Origin: Planctomycetaceae bacterium
Lineage (GTDB): Bacteria > Planctomycetota > Planctomycetia > Planctomycetales > Planctomycetaceae
Length of the DNA: 64,000 nt
Direction: 5' to 3'
NCBI GenBank assembly: GCA_018699955.1
Contig: JABISG010000115.1
Location: 62,001-126,000 of the forward strand
Position numbers and translations under genes: made by a program. Shown here in pieces: positions 52,365-61,688 of this stretch; the first letter of the stretch is position 1, and each line of letters opens with the position of its first letter. The notes beneath the pieces are model-generated. The model did no database searches, was not told the origin of the DNA, and saw only the letters and a list, made by a program, of their open reading frames with translations.

Positions 52365-52409
52365 CCGGGGCGAATCGCGAAACGTTTCCGCATTCGCCCC
52401 GGATTTTTT
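52365..52409 (+). terminator. Rho-independent terminator of the oxidoreductase gene
   Basis: An 11-base perfect stem (CCGGGGCGAAT with ATTCGCCCCGG) and a 16-base loop are followed by six T at 52404-52409. It lies 31 bases after the stop codon. Confidence 0.92.
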
Positions 52410-52425
52410 GTAGTCTGTGATTAAC

Positions 52426-52492
52426 TGGGAGGGCGAGGCTCCCGCTGAGCCGCGGGTGCATCGGCTCTCAGATGCGACCCCGAGACCGTTAG
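52426..52492. repeat. GC-rich intergenic element between terminator and next gene
   Basis: The sequence around GGGAGGGCGAGGCTCCCGCT is GC-rich with short self-complementary pieces (GGGAG with CTCCC, GCGAGGCTCCCGC). It reads as GEAPAEP in one frame, a phrase typical of dispersed noncoding repeats in planctomycete genomes. Only one copy was noticed in this window. Confidence 0.35.
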
Positions 52493-52538
52493 AGACAGTT
52501 ACAGCAAATTGGAACATCGGCTTCAAGGAATTTACAGC

Positions 52539-53453
52539 ATGCAACTCGGTTTTGTCAGCGCGATTCTCCCCGAATTGTCGCTCGCGGAAGTTGTCGAAGT
52601 CGCCGCCGCTGAAGGGTACGACTGCGTTGAATTGATGTGTTGGCCGCCCAGCAAAGCCGAGCGACGTTATGCCGGCGTGACGCATGTTGATGTCATCGAT
52701 TTCGACGAGTCGGCCTCTGAACATGTGAACGGCATCTGCCGCGCTGCGGGCGTTGAGATCAGCGGGCTGGGATATTATCCCAATCCGTTATCCCCCGACG
52801 AAGCGGAATCCGAGTTGGCCATCGAACACATTCGGCGAGTGATTCGCGCGACGGCGTTGTTGGGACTCGATCGCATGAATACATTCATCGGTCGCGACTG
52901 GACTAAGTCCATCGACGAGAACTGGCCTCGTTTTCTGGAAGTTTGGCGACCGTTGATTCAATTGGCCGAGGAACAGAATGTTCGCGTCGGCATCGAGAAT
53001 TGCCCCATGCTGTTCGGCAGCGATGAATGGCCCGGCGGAAAGAATCTCGCGATCAGCCCGGCCATCTGGCGACGGATGTTTGACGAGATTCCCAGCGACC
53101 ATTTCGGTCTGAATTACGATCCGTCGCACATGGTTTGGCAGCAGATGGATTACGCCGATCCGATCCGTGATTTCGCCGACCGCATGTTTCACATTCATGC
53201 GAAGGATGTCCGCATGGATCACGACCGCCTCGACGATGTCGGCATTATGGCTCATCCGGCCGAGTACCACACACCCAAGTTGCCCGGCATGGGCGACGTC
53301 GATTGGGGCCGCTTCTTTTCGGTCCTGACCGATACCGGCTACGACGGCCCGGTCTGTGTTGAAGTGGAAGACCGCGCGTACGAAGGAACGCTGGAACTGC
53401 GCAAAGCCTCGTTACGGCAAAGCGCGACTTACCTGCGCAACTTCATCCCGTGA
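52539..53453 (+). CDS. sugar phosphate isomerase/epimerase family TIM barrel
   Basis: The 304-residue protein matches the xylose isomerase-like TIM-barrel family: FVSAILPELSLAEVVEVAA at the start, MNTFIGRDW, VGIENCPMLFG, and metal-ligand-type segments GLNYDPSHMVWQ, FHIHAKDV and VCVEVEDRAYEG. No signal peptide is present, so it is cytoplasmic. It probably acts after the exported oxidoreductase in catabolism of a sugar or inositol derivative, but the two are separated by a terminator. The ATG at 52539 has AAGGAA upstream. Confidence 0.9.
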   Translation: MQLGFVSAILPELSLAEVVEVAAAEGYDCVELMCWPPSKAERRYAGVTHVDVIDFDESASEHVNGICRAAGVEISGLGYYPNPLSPDEAESELAIEHIRRVIRATALLGLDRMNTFIGRDWTKSIDENWPRFLEVWRPLIQLAEEQNVRVGIENCPMLFGSDEWPGGKNLAISPAIWRRMFDEIPSDHFGLNYDPSHMVWQQMDYADPIRDFADRMFHIHAKDVRMDHDRLDDVGIMAHPAEYHTPKLPGMGDVDWGRFFSVLTDTGYDGPVCVEVEDRAYEGTLELRKASLRQSATYLRNFIP

Positions 53454-53519
53454 TGAATCGACATCGCGCGGGACGGTGTTCGCTGTCGAGTTTTCAGTTT
53501 CACCGCTCACTCACCGCCG

Positions 53520-55337
53520 TCATGCGGCTTCGGCCTCGAATGGACTTTTCGCCGGCGAGTAGCTGCAAAGCATAATTCCGAATTCGTACAGAATGACGAG
53601 CGGGAACATCATCAGCAGCATGCTCATCGGGTCGGCGGGCGTCAGGAACATCGAGAGGACTGCGATCACCAGAATCGCCATCCGTCGCTTCTCGCGGTAG
53701 GTGGGGGCATCGAAGATCGAGATCCGTTCCAGGAACAGCATCACCAGCGGCAACTGGAACGCCAGTCCGAACATCAATGGCAGCATAATCGCGAAACTGA
53801 TCCACTCCGACAAACGAATCTGCGGCTGCACGCCGAGCCACTCGTTGAAGCCCAACAGGAAATGCAGCACGAACGGAAAGACGGCGTAGAAACAGAACAC
53901 CGCTCCGCCCACAAACAAAACCACGCTCATGGGCAGGTAAACATAAATGTACTTTCGCTCGTGTGGGTAGAGTCCCGCGGCGACGAACAGCCACACCTGA
54001 AAAAACACCCACGGGCTGGCCAACAGCAGACCGGCAACGAAGGCGACCTTCAGGTAGGTGAGAAATGCTTCCTGCACGTTCAACGTGACCGGTTTGCGGG
54101 CGTTGATCGCCGTATCCTTGAACGACTTGAATGCAGGAGCTGCCAACGGCATGGTGATCGGCCGGTCTTCAAATTCGGCCGTCGGAGCGGGATACATTTC
54201 CGGATCGATGCTGTGCAGTATCTCGGCAAGCTGCAATGCCCCAATCTGCACGTCAATCGTGTAGTCGTCCATCATCTCGGGCGAGAGAGGTCCGCCGAAC
54301 TGATCGTTGGCACTCAGACCTTTTGCAAAGTTCAAAACTTCCAATTTGCTCAGCCCCTCCAAATGCTTCACACCGGCATTGGTGACGGCGGTCTCTTTGA
54401 ACTCCAGTCGTTTCAGTTCCGTCAATTCCTTCAGGTACTCCATGCCCGCATCGGTGATCTTCCCGCCGCTGAGGAACAATGCCTGCAGCTTTTTTAGCTC
54501 GCCGACCTGTTCCAGCCCGGCGTCAGTCACTTCGGTGTTCCGCAGGTCGAGATGCTCCAGCGATTTCAGTTCTTGCAACTCGCCCAGGTTTGCATCGGTC
54601 ACCACGGTCCGTCGAACGTCGAGGCGTTTCAATGACGACAAGTGCTTCAACTTCACAAGCCCGGCATCGGTGATTCCGGTGCCGCTCAGGTTGAGGAACT
54701 CCAGTACTTTCAGTTTTTCGAGAACATTCAGCGCCTCGTCTTCGATCTCCAACCCTTGCAGGTCAAGACGTTTCAGCGACGTCAATTCCTTCACAAGTTC
54801 CAGGTCGCCTTCGGTCGCTTCGGTCCCGCGCAGCGAAAGTGCGACGGCCTCGAAGTTGTCGTCTAACTCGCACCGCGCCCCACGGCTTTGCAAATGCCCC
54901 AGGCCGACAACCACCAGCGGATCGAAATTGATTTCCAACTCCGGATGCGCTTCCTGGAGTTTTCGCAGTCCCTCGGCTGAGAGATTCGCGGAAGCCAGAT
55001 TCACTTCCTTAAGGTTCTTGATTTTCGTGAAACTGTTGACGGCGTCGTCGGTGATAGTCGATCCGTCGGTCGGTTTGCCGGTGCCAAGAATCGTGCCTTT
55101 CAGCCAATCGATGAAGTCGAATCCGCCTAAGTCGTCTTCGGTGCTGAGACCGAATTCCTGCAGCGCGCTGTCAATCGGTCCTCGGACCACATTGATCACT
55201 TGATCGCCGACAAACAACGCAACGGCGACGCAGATCGCCAGTCCGACGATTGCCTTCCACAAATGCACGCGGAGAATCTCCAGGTGCTCGCCGAAACTCA
55301 TTGTGCTGTCGTCGAAGAGATCTTGCGTTTTCGGCAT
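53520..55337 (-). CDS. tatC: Sec-independent translocase TatC with leucine-rich-repeat insertion
   Basis: The 605-residue protein is far longer than usual TatC (about 250). Residues 1-60 hold the N-terminal motif GEHLEILR, helix 1 (about 27-45) and VRGPI. The remaining TatC helices start near residue 414, with SPWVFFQVWLFV, LYPHERK, FGLAFQLP and LTPADPMS all conserved. Between them, in the first periplasmic loop, are about 350 extra residues, including at least seven 24-residue leucine-rich repeats (DAGLVKLKHLSSLKRLDV type). The Tat core looks functional, though the second Glu of the usual HLEELR is Ile. The ATG at 55337 is preceded by GGGGGA. No tatA is adjacent. Confidence 0.93.
   Translation of the reverse strand: MPKTQDLFDDSTMSFGEHLEILRVHLWKAIVGLAICVAVALFVGDQVINVVRGPIDSALQEFGLSTEDDLGGFDFIDWLKGTILGTGKPTDGSTITDDAVNSFTKIKNLKEVNLASANLSAEGLRKLQEAHPELEINFDPLVVVGLGHLQSRGARCELDDNFEAVALSLRGTEATEGDLELVKELTSLKRLDLQGLEIEDEALNVLEKLKVLEFLNLSGTGITDAGLVKLKHLSSLKRLDVRRTVVTDANLGELQELKSLEHLDLRNTEVTDAGLEQVGELKKLQALFLSGGKITDAGMEYLKELTELKRLEFKETAVTNAGVKHLEGLSKLEVLNFAKGLSANDQFGGPLSPEMMDDYTIDVQIGALQLAEILHSIDPEMYPAPTAEFEDRPITMPLAAPAFKSFKDTAINARKPVTLNVQEAFLTYLKVAFVAGLLLASPWVFFQVWLFVAAGLYPHERKYIYVYLPMSVVLFVGGAVFCFYAVFPFVLHFLLGFNEWLGVQPQIRLSEWISFAIMLPLMFGLAFQLPLVMLFLERISIFDAPTYREKRRMAILVIAVLSMFLTPADPMSMLLMMFPLVILYEFGIMLCSYSPAKSPFEAEAA
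54310..55040 (-). repeat. leucine-rich repeats inside the TatC loop
   Basis: Repeats of about 24 residues share L-x-x-L-x-x-L-x-L-x-x-T-x-[IV]-T-D-x-[GA]-L. Clear units contain SLKRLDL, VLEFLNL, SLKRLDV, SLEHLDL, KLQALFL, ELKRLEF and KLEVLNF, with one or two weaker units before them. The type matches the repeats ending the kinase at 11385-12760. Confidence 0.85.
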
Positions 55338-56045
55338 GACGTTCCCCCTACGGGAAAAGTGTGACACACTGGCGGATGGACACCCATTGGCGGATGGACC
55401 CATTGACGGATCGATACAGGGTGCCGAATGAATGCATCGCGGCCGCATTGCAAGTTGTGCGGCGCGAAATCTGCGGGGTGAGGAAACAAGGCGGAGGCAA
55501 ACCTCGCCGTGAACACCTCGTCGCTCGACCGGCCGTGAGGCCGTGCGCAACCCGCCCCATTTGCAGGTGCAAAGGGCATTCGGCGGTGCCCACTCGGTTT
55601 GCCCACTCGGCAACGAGCAGGAAGGATGAGCGGCGTGCATTTCCATTCTAGTTCAACGGTGAACCGTGTCAACCAGTGGAGAAAGGCGGTGGCGACTCGG
55701 GTGCTGGTCAATGTGAAAAATCAAGTGAGAAATCGGAAAGGAATCCGCACCTCTTCTTCACCAGCCGCGACAGACGCAACAATTGAGCCGAATTGGTCTT
55801 ACACATTTACAGCTTGATATTGACTCCGAGTATGAGTACGCTTACCACTTCTATGTGGGGCGTTCTGTCCTGAAACATCTTGGCAAAGAATTCGTTGAAT
55901 GAGAGCAGGGGCTTTATTCTTTTTCTCCCCTCCCTATCGTTTGACAGGTTTCAGTCCAACACTCGCCCCCACCATTGTGGAAAGATGTTTGCCGCGGCAG
56001 TTGAGTTCTTCCTCCTCTTTTCCCCACTCTTTCCGGAGGTGTGTT
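55338..56045. other. intergenic region with short repeats upstream of tatC
   Basis: No gene is supported in these 708 bases between the divergent tatC and DUF1559 genes. At 55371-55410 GGCGGATGGAC recurs with a third degenerate copy. Around 55590-55617 GCCCACTCGG is repeated. One frame stays open from tatC into this region, but the composition and lack of a TatC-like N-terminus argue against translation. The rest probably holds both promoters. Confidence 0.45.
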
Positions 56046-57071
56046 ATGTTACACAGGCGCGGGCGCGATGCTTTTACGTTGATTGAACTACTGGTAGTTA
56101 TTGCGATCATTGCGATTCTCATTGCCCTTCTCTTGCCTGCTGTGCAACAAGCACGCGAGGCAGCACGTCGATCAACCTGCAAGAACAATCTAAAGCAGAT
56201 CGGTCTTGGTCTGCACAATTACCACTCCACCCATAACACCTTTCCACAGGGCAAAGTCGTCGGTCGTCCAAGTTATCCAGGCTGTCCGGGTTGGATCCAT
56301 GGGTCCGGCTTCAGTTGGCGGGTGATGATCCTCCCATTTATGGATCAGGCACCGCTCTACAACAGAAACGTAAAGCCCAACGTGGGCATTCACACTTGTG
56401 GCCCGTTCGGGTCGGGCGGAAGCCGACGGCTTGAGTTGCTTCGGACACTCCAACCGGCGTACCTCTGTCCGAGCGACAACTCGCGATTCGTCGGTAGTGA
56501 AAAGCCATCGAATTACGCAGGCGTTGTGGGTAACAACCCGAATAGCCACCGAGACAACGGCGCAGCAGGCCAGGAGGGACTGCTCAGTTACAGAGGATCG
56601 AGGTTGAGGGACTGCACCGATGGCTTGAGCAACACGGCCGCGGTGGGAGAGATTTATCGCGGCGTTCTGTTCAACCGTTATAGCGGCGGACCTTCGAACG
56701 TTAGTGGACAGCGCTGCAAATGGTGGGCAGCCGAGTCCGGATTCTGTGGCGCCGATACTTTCAATCCGCCTAATGCGGCACACCCCGGCCGCGCCAATAA
56801 CGCGGGGCAAACAGCGCCGAATAACGGACCCGGAAACGATGCAGCCTGCTTGAACGGTGGGCCGGGGCCTTGTGCCGATCAAGTCTCGTGGGTTGATGAT
56901 CTGAATGCATCCGAGCCTGGTGCCCGCGGAGTTTCAAGTGCCCACGTTGGGGGATCTCAAATCCTCTTCGGCGACGGCGCGGTTCGCTTTGTCAGCGACA
57001 ACGTCAGTATTGCGATTTGGAGGAATACCGGCACCATGTCCGGTGGTGAAGTCAAGACGCTTGAGTTCTGA
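56046..57071 (+). CDS. DUF1559 protein with type II pseudopilin N-terminus
   Basis: The 341-residue protein starts MLHRRGRDAFTLIELLVV, a prepilin cleavage/methylation motif (cleavage before FTLIE, with Ala in place of the usual Gly), then the hydrophobic pilin helix and the DUF1559 sequence QQAREAARRSTCKNNLKQIG. The C-terminus SSAHVGGSQILFGDGAVRFV is typical. Such proteins are in large paralogous families in planctomycetes and are thought to form pseudopili or secreted surface structures. The ATG at 56046 has GGAGGT six bases upstream; an earlier in-frame start lacks a prepilin leader. Confidence 0.92.
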   Translation: MLHRRGRDAFTLIELLVVIAIIAILIALLLPAVQQAREAARRSTCKNNLKQIGLGLHNYHSTHNTFPQGKVVGRPSYPGCPGWIHGSGFSWRVMILPFMDQAPLYNRNVKPNVGIHTCGPFGSGGSRRLELLRTLQPAYLCPSDNSRFVGSEKPSNYAGVVGNNPNSHRDNGAAGQEGLLSYRGSRLRDCTDGLSNTAAVGEIYRGVLFNRYSGGPSNVSGQRCKWWAAESGFCGADTFNPPNAAHPGRANNAGQTAPNNGPGNDAACLNGGPGPCADQVSWVDDLNASEPGARGVSSAHVGGSQILFGDGAVRFVSDNVSIAIWRNTGTMSGGEVKTLEF

Positions 57072-57120
57072 GAATTGATTCCGCTCAAAGCCTGGAATTG
57101 CCGCGAACTAACGGCCGACA

Positions 57121-57151
57121 GAGACTCAGCGTCTAACCGACGCTGGGTCTC
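57121..57151 (+). terminator. stem-loop after the DUF1559 gene
   Basis: GAGACTCAGCGTC pairs with GACGCTGGGTCTC (12 of 13 base pairs) around a five-base loop, 50 bases after the stop. The following T tract is weak, so it may be a terminator or an mRNA-stabilising hairpin. Confidence 0.6.
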
Positions 57152-57258
57152 GTCGTTTGTCGCTTCCACAAATATACGGTGCTTCACGATTTCTCCGGCC
57201 TCGTCGATCCATTAAATCGTCCGGGGCCTCCAACTCCCACTCTCGTCGGCGTGTCTCG

Positions 57259-58962
57259 ATGCAGTCGAAATTCCTGCTCGTCGTTTTGGGGGTGTCGTGT
57301 GCAACCGCTGTCGCGGCGGCTGACACGCCTTCCTTCGACGATGCAACCGAGCGGTCAGGCATTCGGTTCAAGCATGTCTCGCCTTTGACTCCGGAACGTC
57401 ATATTCACCTCGTCATGGGATCTGGCATCGGCTGGATCGACTTCGACCGCGACGACTTGCCCGATCTTTACCTCGCGCAAGGAGTCCCGTTCGGTCAGGC
57501 CGAGCGGAAGCAGTTTCAGGCCCGCAGTGAAACGTCCGATCGGCTCTATCGCAATTTGGGACAGGGGCGTTTCGATGACATTACTGAAGTCGCCGGCCTG
57601 AGCGATATCGACTATTCGATGGGAATCTCTGTCGGCGATTTCGACAACGACGGTTTCCAGGATATCTACGTCACGAATTTCGGCCGCAATCGGCTTCTGC
57701 AGAACAACGGTGACGGCACCTTCAGCGAAATCGCGGCAGTTGCCGGCGTTGATGACTCGGCTTACGGATCGTCCTGCACGTGGGTCGATCTCGATGCCGA
57801 CGGCAACCTCGACCTTTTCGTTTGCAACTATCTGAAGCTCGACGCCAACAAATACAAACTCTGCACCGTTGGCTACAACGGCAGGCGTTTTGCGATTTCC
57901 TGCCATCCTCGTTACGTCCCAGCCGCGCGAGATGTCGTGTTCCATAACGAGGGTGATGGGAGTTTTACGGATTGGACCCAATCGGCCGGATTGACAACGA
58001 GTCCGGCTGCACAAGGATTGGGAGTCATTGCAGCCGACCTTGATGCCGACGGCGACATCGACATCTATGTCGCCAACGATTCAGTCCCCAACGATTTGTG
58101 GATCAACCGGGGTGGCGGAAAGTTCGTCAACGAAGGGCTGCTTTCGGGTACCGCCCTCAACCGAAAGGGGTTACGAGAAGCCGGCATGGGAGTCGCCGTC
58201 GGCGACGTCGATGGCGACGGTCGCCCCGATTTGTTTGTGACGAACTACTACGGAGAAACCAACACACTGTACCGCAACGAGGGCGCGGCGTTTTTTCTCG
58301 ATGTTACCAATGAGTTCGGCTTGGCCGGTCCAAGCCGCTTGCGATTGGGATTTGGGGACTCACTCTTCGATTTCGACAACGATGGCTGGCTCGATTTATT
58401 CGTCGCCAACGGCCACGTCCACGACCGGCAGAAACTAATCGGCCGCGATGAACTCTATGCACAACAGCCGCAACTGTTCCGCAATCAAACCGGGCGGCGG
58501 TTTGTCGATGTTTCCAAATCGGGTGGGGCGTATTTTCAGCGCAACGTGGTCGGCCGAAGTTCTGCTGTGGCAGACTACGACCGCGATGGGAAAGCGGATC
58601 TCGCCGTCGGACACCTCGATTCCAAATTTGTACTGCTGCACAATGCATCTCAAGCAAGTGGGAAACCTCAAACAAACGGGATGAAGAGTCTGCGCATCGA
58701 GTTGATCGGTGTTCGCGGCAACCGCGATGCGATCGGCGCAGTTGTCGAAGTGAGAAATGGCAAGCAGCGGCTGACAAGGTTTCGCACCGCATCAGCGGGC
58801 TACCTTTCGTGCGACGAGGGCGCACTGACAATTGGAATTGGGAAGACGAACGCACCAGTCGATATCACCGTGCGTTGGCCAGGAGGAAGCCGCGAAACGT
58901 TTCGCTCTTTACAAACCGGCCAAAGACATGTTCTGATCGAAGGGAGTCAGGAATCCAATTAG
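57259..58962 (+). CDS. exported CRTAC1-family protein (FG-GAP/VCBS repeats with ASPIC/UnbV domain)
   Basis: The 567-residue protein has a signal peptide (FLLVVLGVSCATAVAAA), several FG-GAP-type calcium-binding repeats (FDRDDLPDLYLAQG, DFDNDGFQDIYVTNFG, DLDADGDIDIYVAND, DVDGDGRPDLFVTNYYG, DFDNDGWLDLFVANG), and a C-terminal ASPIC/UnbV domain (DAIGAVVEVRNGKQRLT then VRWPGGSRETF). It should fold as a beta-propeller outside the cytoplasm, perhaps binding carbohydrate or other proteins. It is followed 83 bases later by a TPR protein, a common pairing in planctomycetes. Confidence 0.92.
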   Translation: MQSKFLLVVLGVSCATAVAAADTPSFDDATERSGIRFKHVSPLTPERHIHLVMGSGIGWIDFDRDDLPDLYLAQGVPFGQAERKQFQARSETSDRLYRNLGQGRFDDITEVAGLSDIDYSMGISVGDFDNDGFQDIYVTNFGRNRLLQNNGDGTFSEIAAVAGVDDSAYGSSCTWVDLDADGNLDLFVCNYLKLDANKYKLCTVGYNGRRFAISCHPRYVPAARDVVFHNEGDGSFTDWTQSAGLTTSPAAQGLGVIAADLDADGDIDIYVANDSVPNDLWINRGGGKFVNEGLLSGTALNRKGLREAGMGVAVGDVDGDGRPDLFVTNYYGETNTLYRNEGAAFFLDVTNEFGLAGPSRLRLGFGDSLFDFDNDGWLDLFVANGHVHDRQKLIGRDELYAQQPQLFRNQTGRRFVDVSKSGGAYFQRNVVGRSSAVADYDRDGKADLAVGHLDSKFVLLHNASQASGKPQTNGMKSLRIELIGVRGNRDAIGAVVEVRNGKQRLTRFRTASAGYLSCDEGALTIGIGKTNAPVDITVRWPGGSRETFRSLQTGQRHVLIEGSQESN

Positions 58963-59045
58963 CAAGCCGTCTGATCGTTGTTCCCAGTCAAACGATTTCA
59001 CTCTGATTACGATGTTCACCCGCGATAAGGTCTGCCGTCACCAAG

Positions 59046-60083
59046 ATGACTCGTTCCCGTCCGGTCAACCGCGGCTATTGGATTCTCGCTGTCGTCGCTG
59101 CCTTCATCCTGGCGAGTACGGCGGGCGCCTATTTTGCGGGAATCGGCCCGTTCGCACGCAACCAACTCGAACAGGCGCGGCAAGCCGCATCACGCCGCCA
59201 CACTGGCGCAGCAGTTAACTTGTATCTTTCGCATCTGGACGCCAACCCGAAAGACTATGCCGCGCGGCTGGAGCTGGGCGAGTTGCTCAAGCCAATCGAT
59301 GCGTCATCGGCCCTCCAGCAGCTGCAGGAAATTCCTGCTTCGGCTGATGAGTATCCAGAGGCCATCTGGCATATCGCACACGTTGCCACTGCGGGAAAAC
59401 GGGACGCCCTGGCCGAAGATGCCCTGCAGAAGTTGGACGAAGTCCGTCCGAACGATGCCGGCGTCGCCTTGAGTCTGGCCGAACTCTACTACCGGACCGA
59501 CCGTTTTGCCGAGTCACTTCCCTGGGTGAAACGGGCTGCCCATCTGCAGTCGGGCCGAGCGGAAACCTGGCTGCTATTGGCCGAGGTTCTGGACAAACTC
59601 AATCGGTCGGGAGAAATGTTGCAACCGTTGCAAGAAGCAATCAAACTCGATCCCGATCTATATGACGCTCATGCCAATCTTTGCTATGCATTTCATTTTT
59701 CCGACCGACTCGACGAGGCTGAACGTGAGGCACATTGGTGTTTCCAGCGACACCCCGATGACATCGCGGTCCGACGTTGGCTGGCAATGATCTTGCGCGA
59801 TCGTGGCGAATACGATGAAGCACTCGAACAGATCAGGCTGGCGCTCACGAGTTCGCCAACGAATGTCGAGTGCCGGATTGTCGAAGCCGACCTGCTGTTG
59901 TTTCAGCGCGATGCCGAAGAGGCATACGCAGTGTTGAAGCCGTTGTATCCGACACACGCGAACCGCCGGGATTTTCTTGGCAGTTTAGCGCGTGCCGCTG
60001 CCATGTCCGGTCGCCGCGAAGAATCGCGACAATACCTTGGCGAGATCGTTCAACTCATCGAACGAGAAACGACCAAGGAATAG
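59046..60083 (+). CDS. membrane-anchored tetratricopeptide repeat protein
   Basis: The 345-residue protein has one N-terminal transmembrane helix (about 11-31, YWILAVVAAFILASTAGAYF) and then about eight TPR motifs (SLAELYYRTDRFAESLPWV, LDEAEREAHWCFQRHPDD and others). It should face the periplasm as an interaction scaffold. It is on the same strand just after the CRTAC1 gene, and these two families often occur together, so they probably interact. It ends about 96 bases from the convergent symporter gene. Confidence 0.88.
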   Translation: MTRSRPVNRGYWILAVVAAFILASTAGAYFAGIGPFARNQLEQARQAASRRHTGAAVNLYLSHLDANPKDYAARLELGELLKPIDASSALQQLQEIPASADEYPEAIWHIAHVATAGKRDALAEDALQKLDEVRPNDAGVALSLAELYYRTDRFAESLPWVKRAAHLQSGRAETWLLLAEVLDKLNRSGEMLQPLQEAIKLDPDLYDAHANLCYAFHFSDRLDEAEREAHWCFQRHPDDIAVRRWLAMILRDRGEYDEALEQIRLALTSSPTNVECRIVEADLLLFQRDAEEAYAVLKPLYPTHANRRDFLGSLARAAAMSGRREESRQYLGEIVQLIERETTKE

Positions 60084-60179
60084 CCGGCGACTCCCTAAGG
60101 AAGTGCGAGTCGATGAATACGGCCCATAACGTTCGGTTTCTCGCAGCGGCCAACGCCACCGAACGCTCGCCGTATCGAG

Positions 60180-61688
60180 TTAGCTGCTCGCTGACACTGT
60201 CTTCGTCGCAGCTGGCGGGGCGTCAGCAACGGGTCCCGGTTCCGAGGTGTCGAACCAGGGATCGACAATCGCCGTGCCGGCCGAGTCGCCGAACACATTC
60301 ACCGTCGTGCGGAAGCGGTCCAGCAACCAGTCCACCGGCAGAATCAAGCCGATCAACTCCAACGGCAAATTGACCGCGTTGAGGACAATCAGCATTGTCA
60401 CCAACCCGGCTTCAGGAATGCCGGCTGCTCCAATCGCCGCCAGTGTTGCTGTCACTGCAATCACCATCTGTTCGGCAAACGTCAGCGTGTACTCGGGATT
60501 GACCACGGTATAGGCCTGGGCGATGAAGACCGCTGCCGCCGCTTCGTACAGCGCGGTCCCGTCCATATTAATTGTCGCTCCCAACGGGAGCACGAACTCG
60601 GTCGCGCGTTTCGAGACGTTGGCGTTTGTTTCGGCACACTCCATCGTCACCGGCAACGTCGCTGTGGAACTTGATGTCGAAAAGGCCGTCAGCAGCGCTT
60701 GCGACATCCGCCCCATGAACCGATACGGATTCCGCCGCGTCATCAAATACAGAATGGCCGGCAACGTAATAAACGCATGGATGCCCAGCCCAATCAGCAC
60801 GGTCGCCATGTAGCCGGCCAGCGTCTCCAGCAAATCGAGGAACTGTCCCTCCATTTGCGCCATACCAAAGCGGGCGGTGACAAGGCAAAATATGCCAATT
60901 GGCGCGACCTTCATCAACAACATGATGAAGTTCATCAACGCATCGTTAATGCTGACAATGAGCGTGGCCATCGTCTCGGAGCGTTGCCCCATCGTCGTCA
61001 GCATGCCGGCAAATATGATGCTGAACACAATCAACGGCAACAGGTTCACATCCACCATCGAACCGAGCAGGTTCTTGGTGAACAGCATTAATGTCAGGTT
61101 CTTGAGAATCATGCCCATCGTGGGCGGCTCGGCTGCTTCGCCGGTCTTGCTTTCAATGGCCGCCTTGGCCTTATCAACCTGATGTTCCCCTTCTTCCTGA
61201 GCGCTGGCGATGGTCTCAGGGTCGATCATCAATCCGGGATCGATAATGTTGACGACAATCAGTCCGGTCGCGACGGCCAACACGGTGGTTGTCATATAGT
61301 ACAGAATGGCGACCCCACCGGGCCGCCCTAACTTCCGCACATCTCCCATGCCTAAAATGCCGCTCATCACGCTGGCCATCACCAACGGCACGACGACCAT
61401 TTGCAGCAGGCTGAGAAAGATCACGCCGCCCAAATCGATGGCTTCGAGCATTGTGTTGAAGACAACTTGCGCAGTTGTCAACTGTTGCTCATCGGTCAGC
61501 TGCTCGGCGGGAATCCCAGCGGCAATCGCGTCTCTTTGGGCCGCAGTCTTCTGCGCGATCGACCCCCCAATGAGCGCAAAGAGCGTGGCAGCGACGATCG
61601 CGGCGACAATCCATAGCGTCAAACTGGAGTGTTTGCCGTTGCCGTTTTTCGCGCCCAAAGCCGATTTTTCCGTGTCCGTTGCCATCAT
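60180..61688 (-). CDS. dicarboxylate/amino acid:cation symporter (DAACS family)
   Basis: The 502-residue protein has the family signatures: the serine-rich hairpin STSSSTATLP, then LPLGATINMDGTALYEA and, in the last helix, FGDSAGTAIVD. The rest matches GltP/DctA, with an extra hydrophilic loop near residues 165-200 (EEGEHQVDKAKAAIESKTGE). It should import dicarboxylates or acidic amino acids with sodium or protons. An AGGAGG site lies just upstream; the second ATG at 61685 has better spacing than the first. Confidence 0.92.
   Translation of the reverse strand: MMATDTEKSALGAKNGNGKHSSLTLWIVAAIVAATLFALIGGSIAQKTAAQRDAIAAGIPAEQLTDEQQLTTAQVVFNTMLEAIDLGGVIFLSLLQMVVVPLVMASVMSGILGMGDVRKLGRPGGVAILYYMTTTVLAVATGLIVVNIIDPGLMIDPETIASAQEEGEHQVDKAKAAIESKTGEAAEPPTMGMILKNLTLMLFTKNLLGSMVDVNLLPLIVFSIIFAGMLTTMGQRSETMATLIVSINDALMNFIMLLMKVAPIGIFCLVTARFGMAQMEGQFLDLLETLAGYMATVLIGLGIHAFITLPAILYLMTRRNPYRFMGRMSQALLTAFSTSSSTATLPVTMECAETNANVSKRATEFVLPLGATINMDGTALYEAAAAVFIAQAYTVVNPEYTLTFAEQMVIAVTATLAAIGAAGIPEAGLVTMLIVLNAVNLPLELIGLILPVDWLLDRFRTTVNVFGDSAGTAIVDPWFDTSEPGPVADAPPAATKTVSASS

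Noticed and set aside
55338..55646. 103-residue N-terminal extension of TatC
   Set aside because: The extension crosses short DNA repeats, is rich in Cys/Arg/Pro unlike TatC, and would place the conserved GEHLEILR motif far from the N-terminus. A ribosome-site-like GGGGGA precedes the ATG at 55337.
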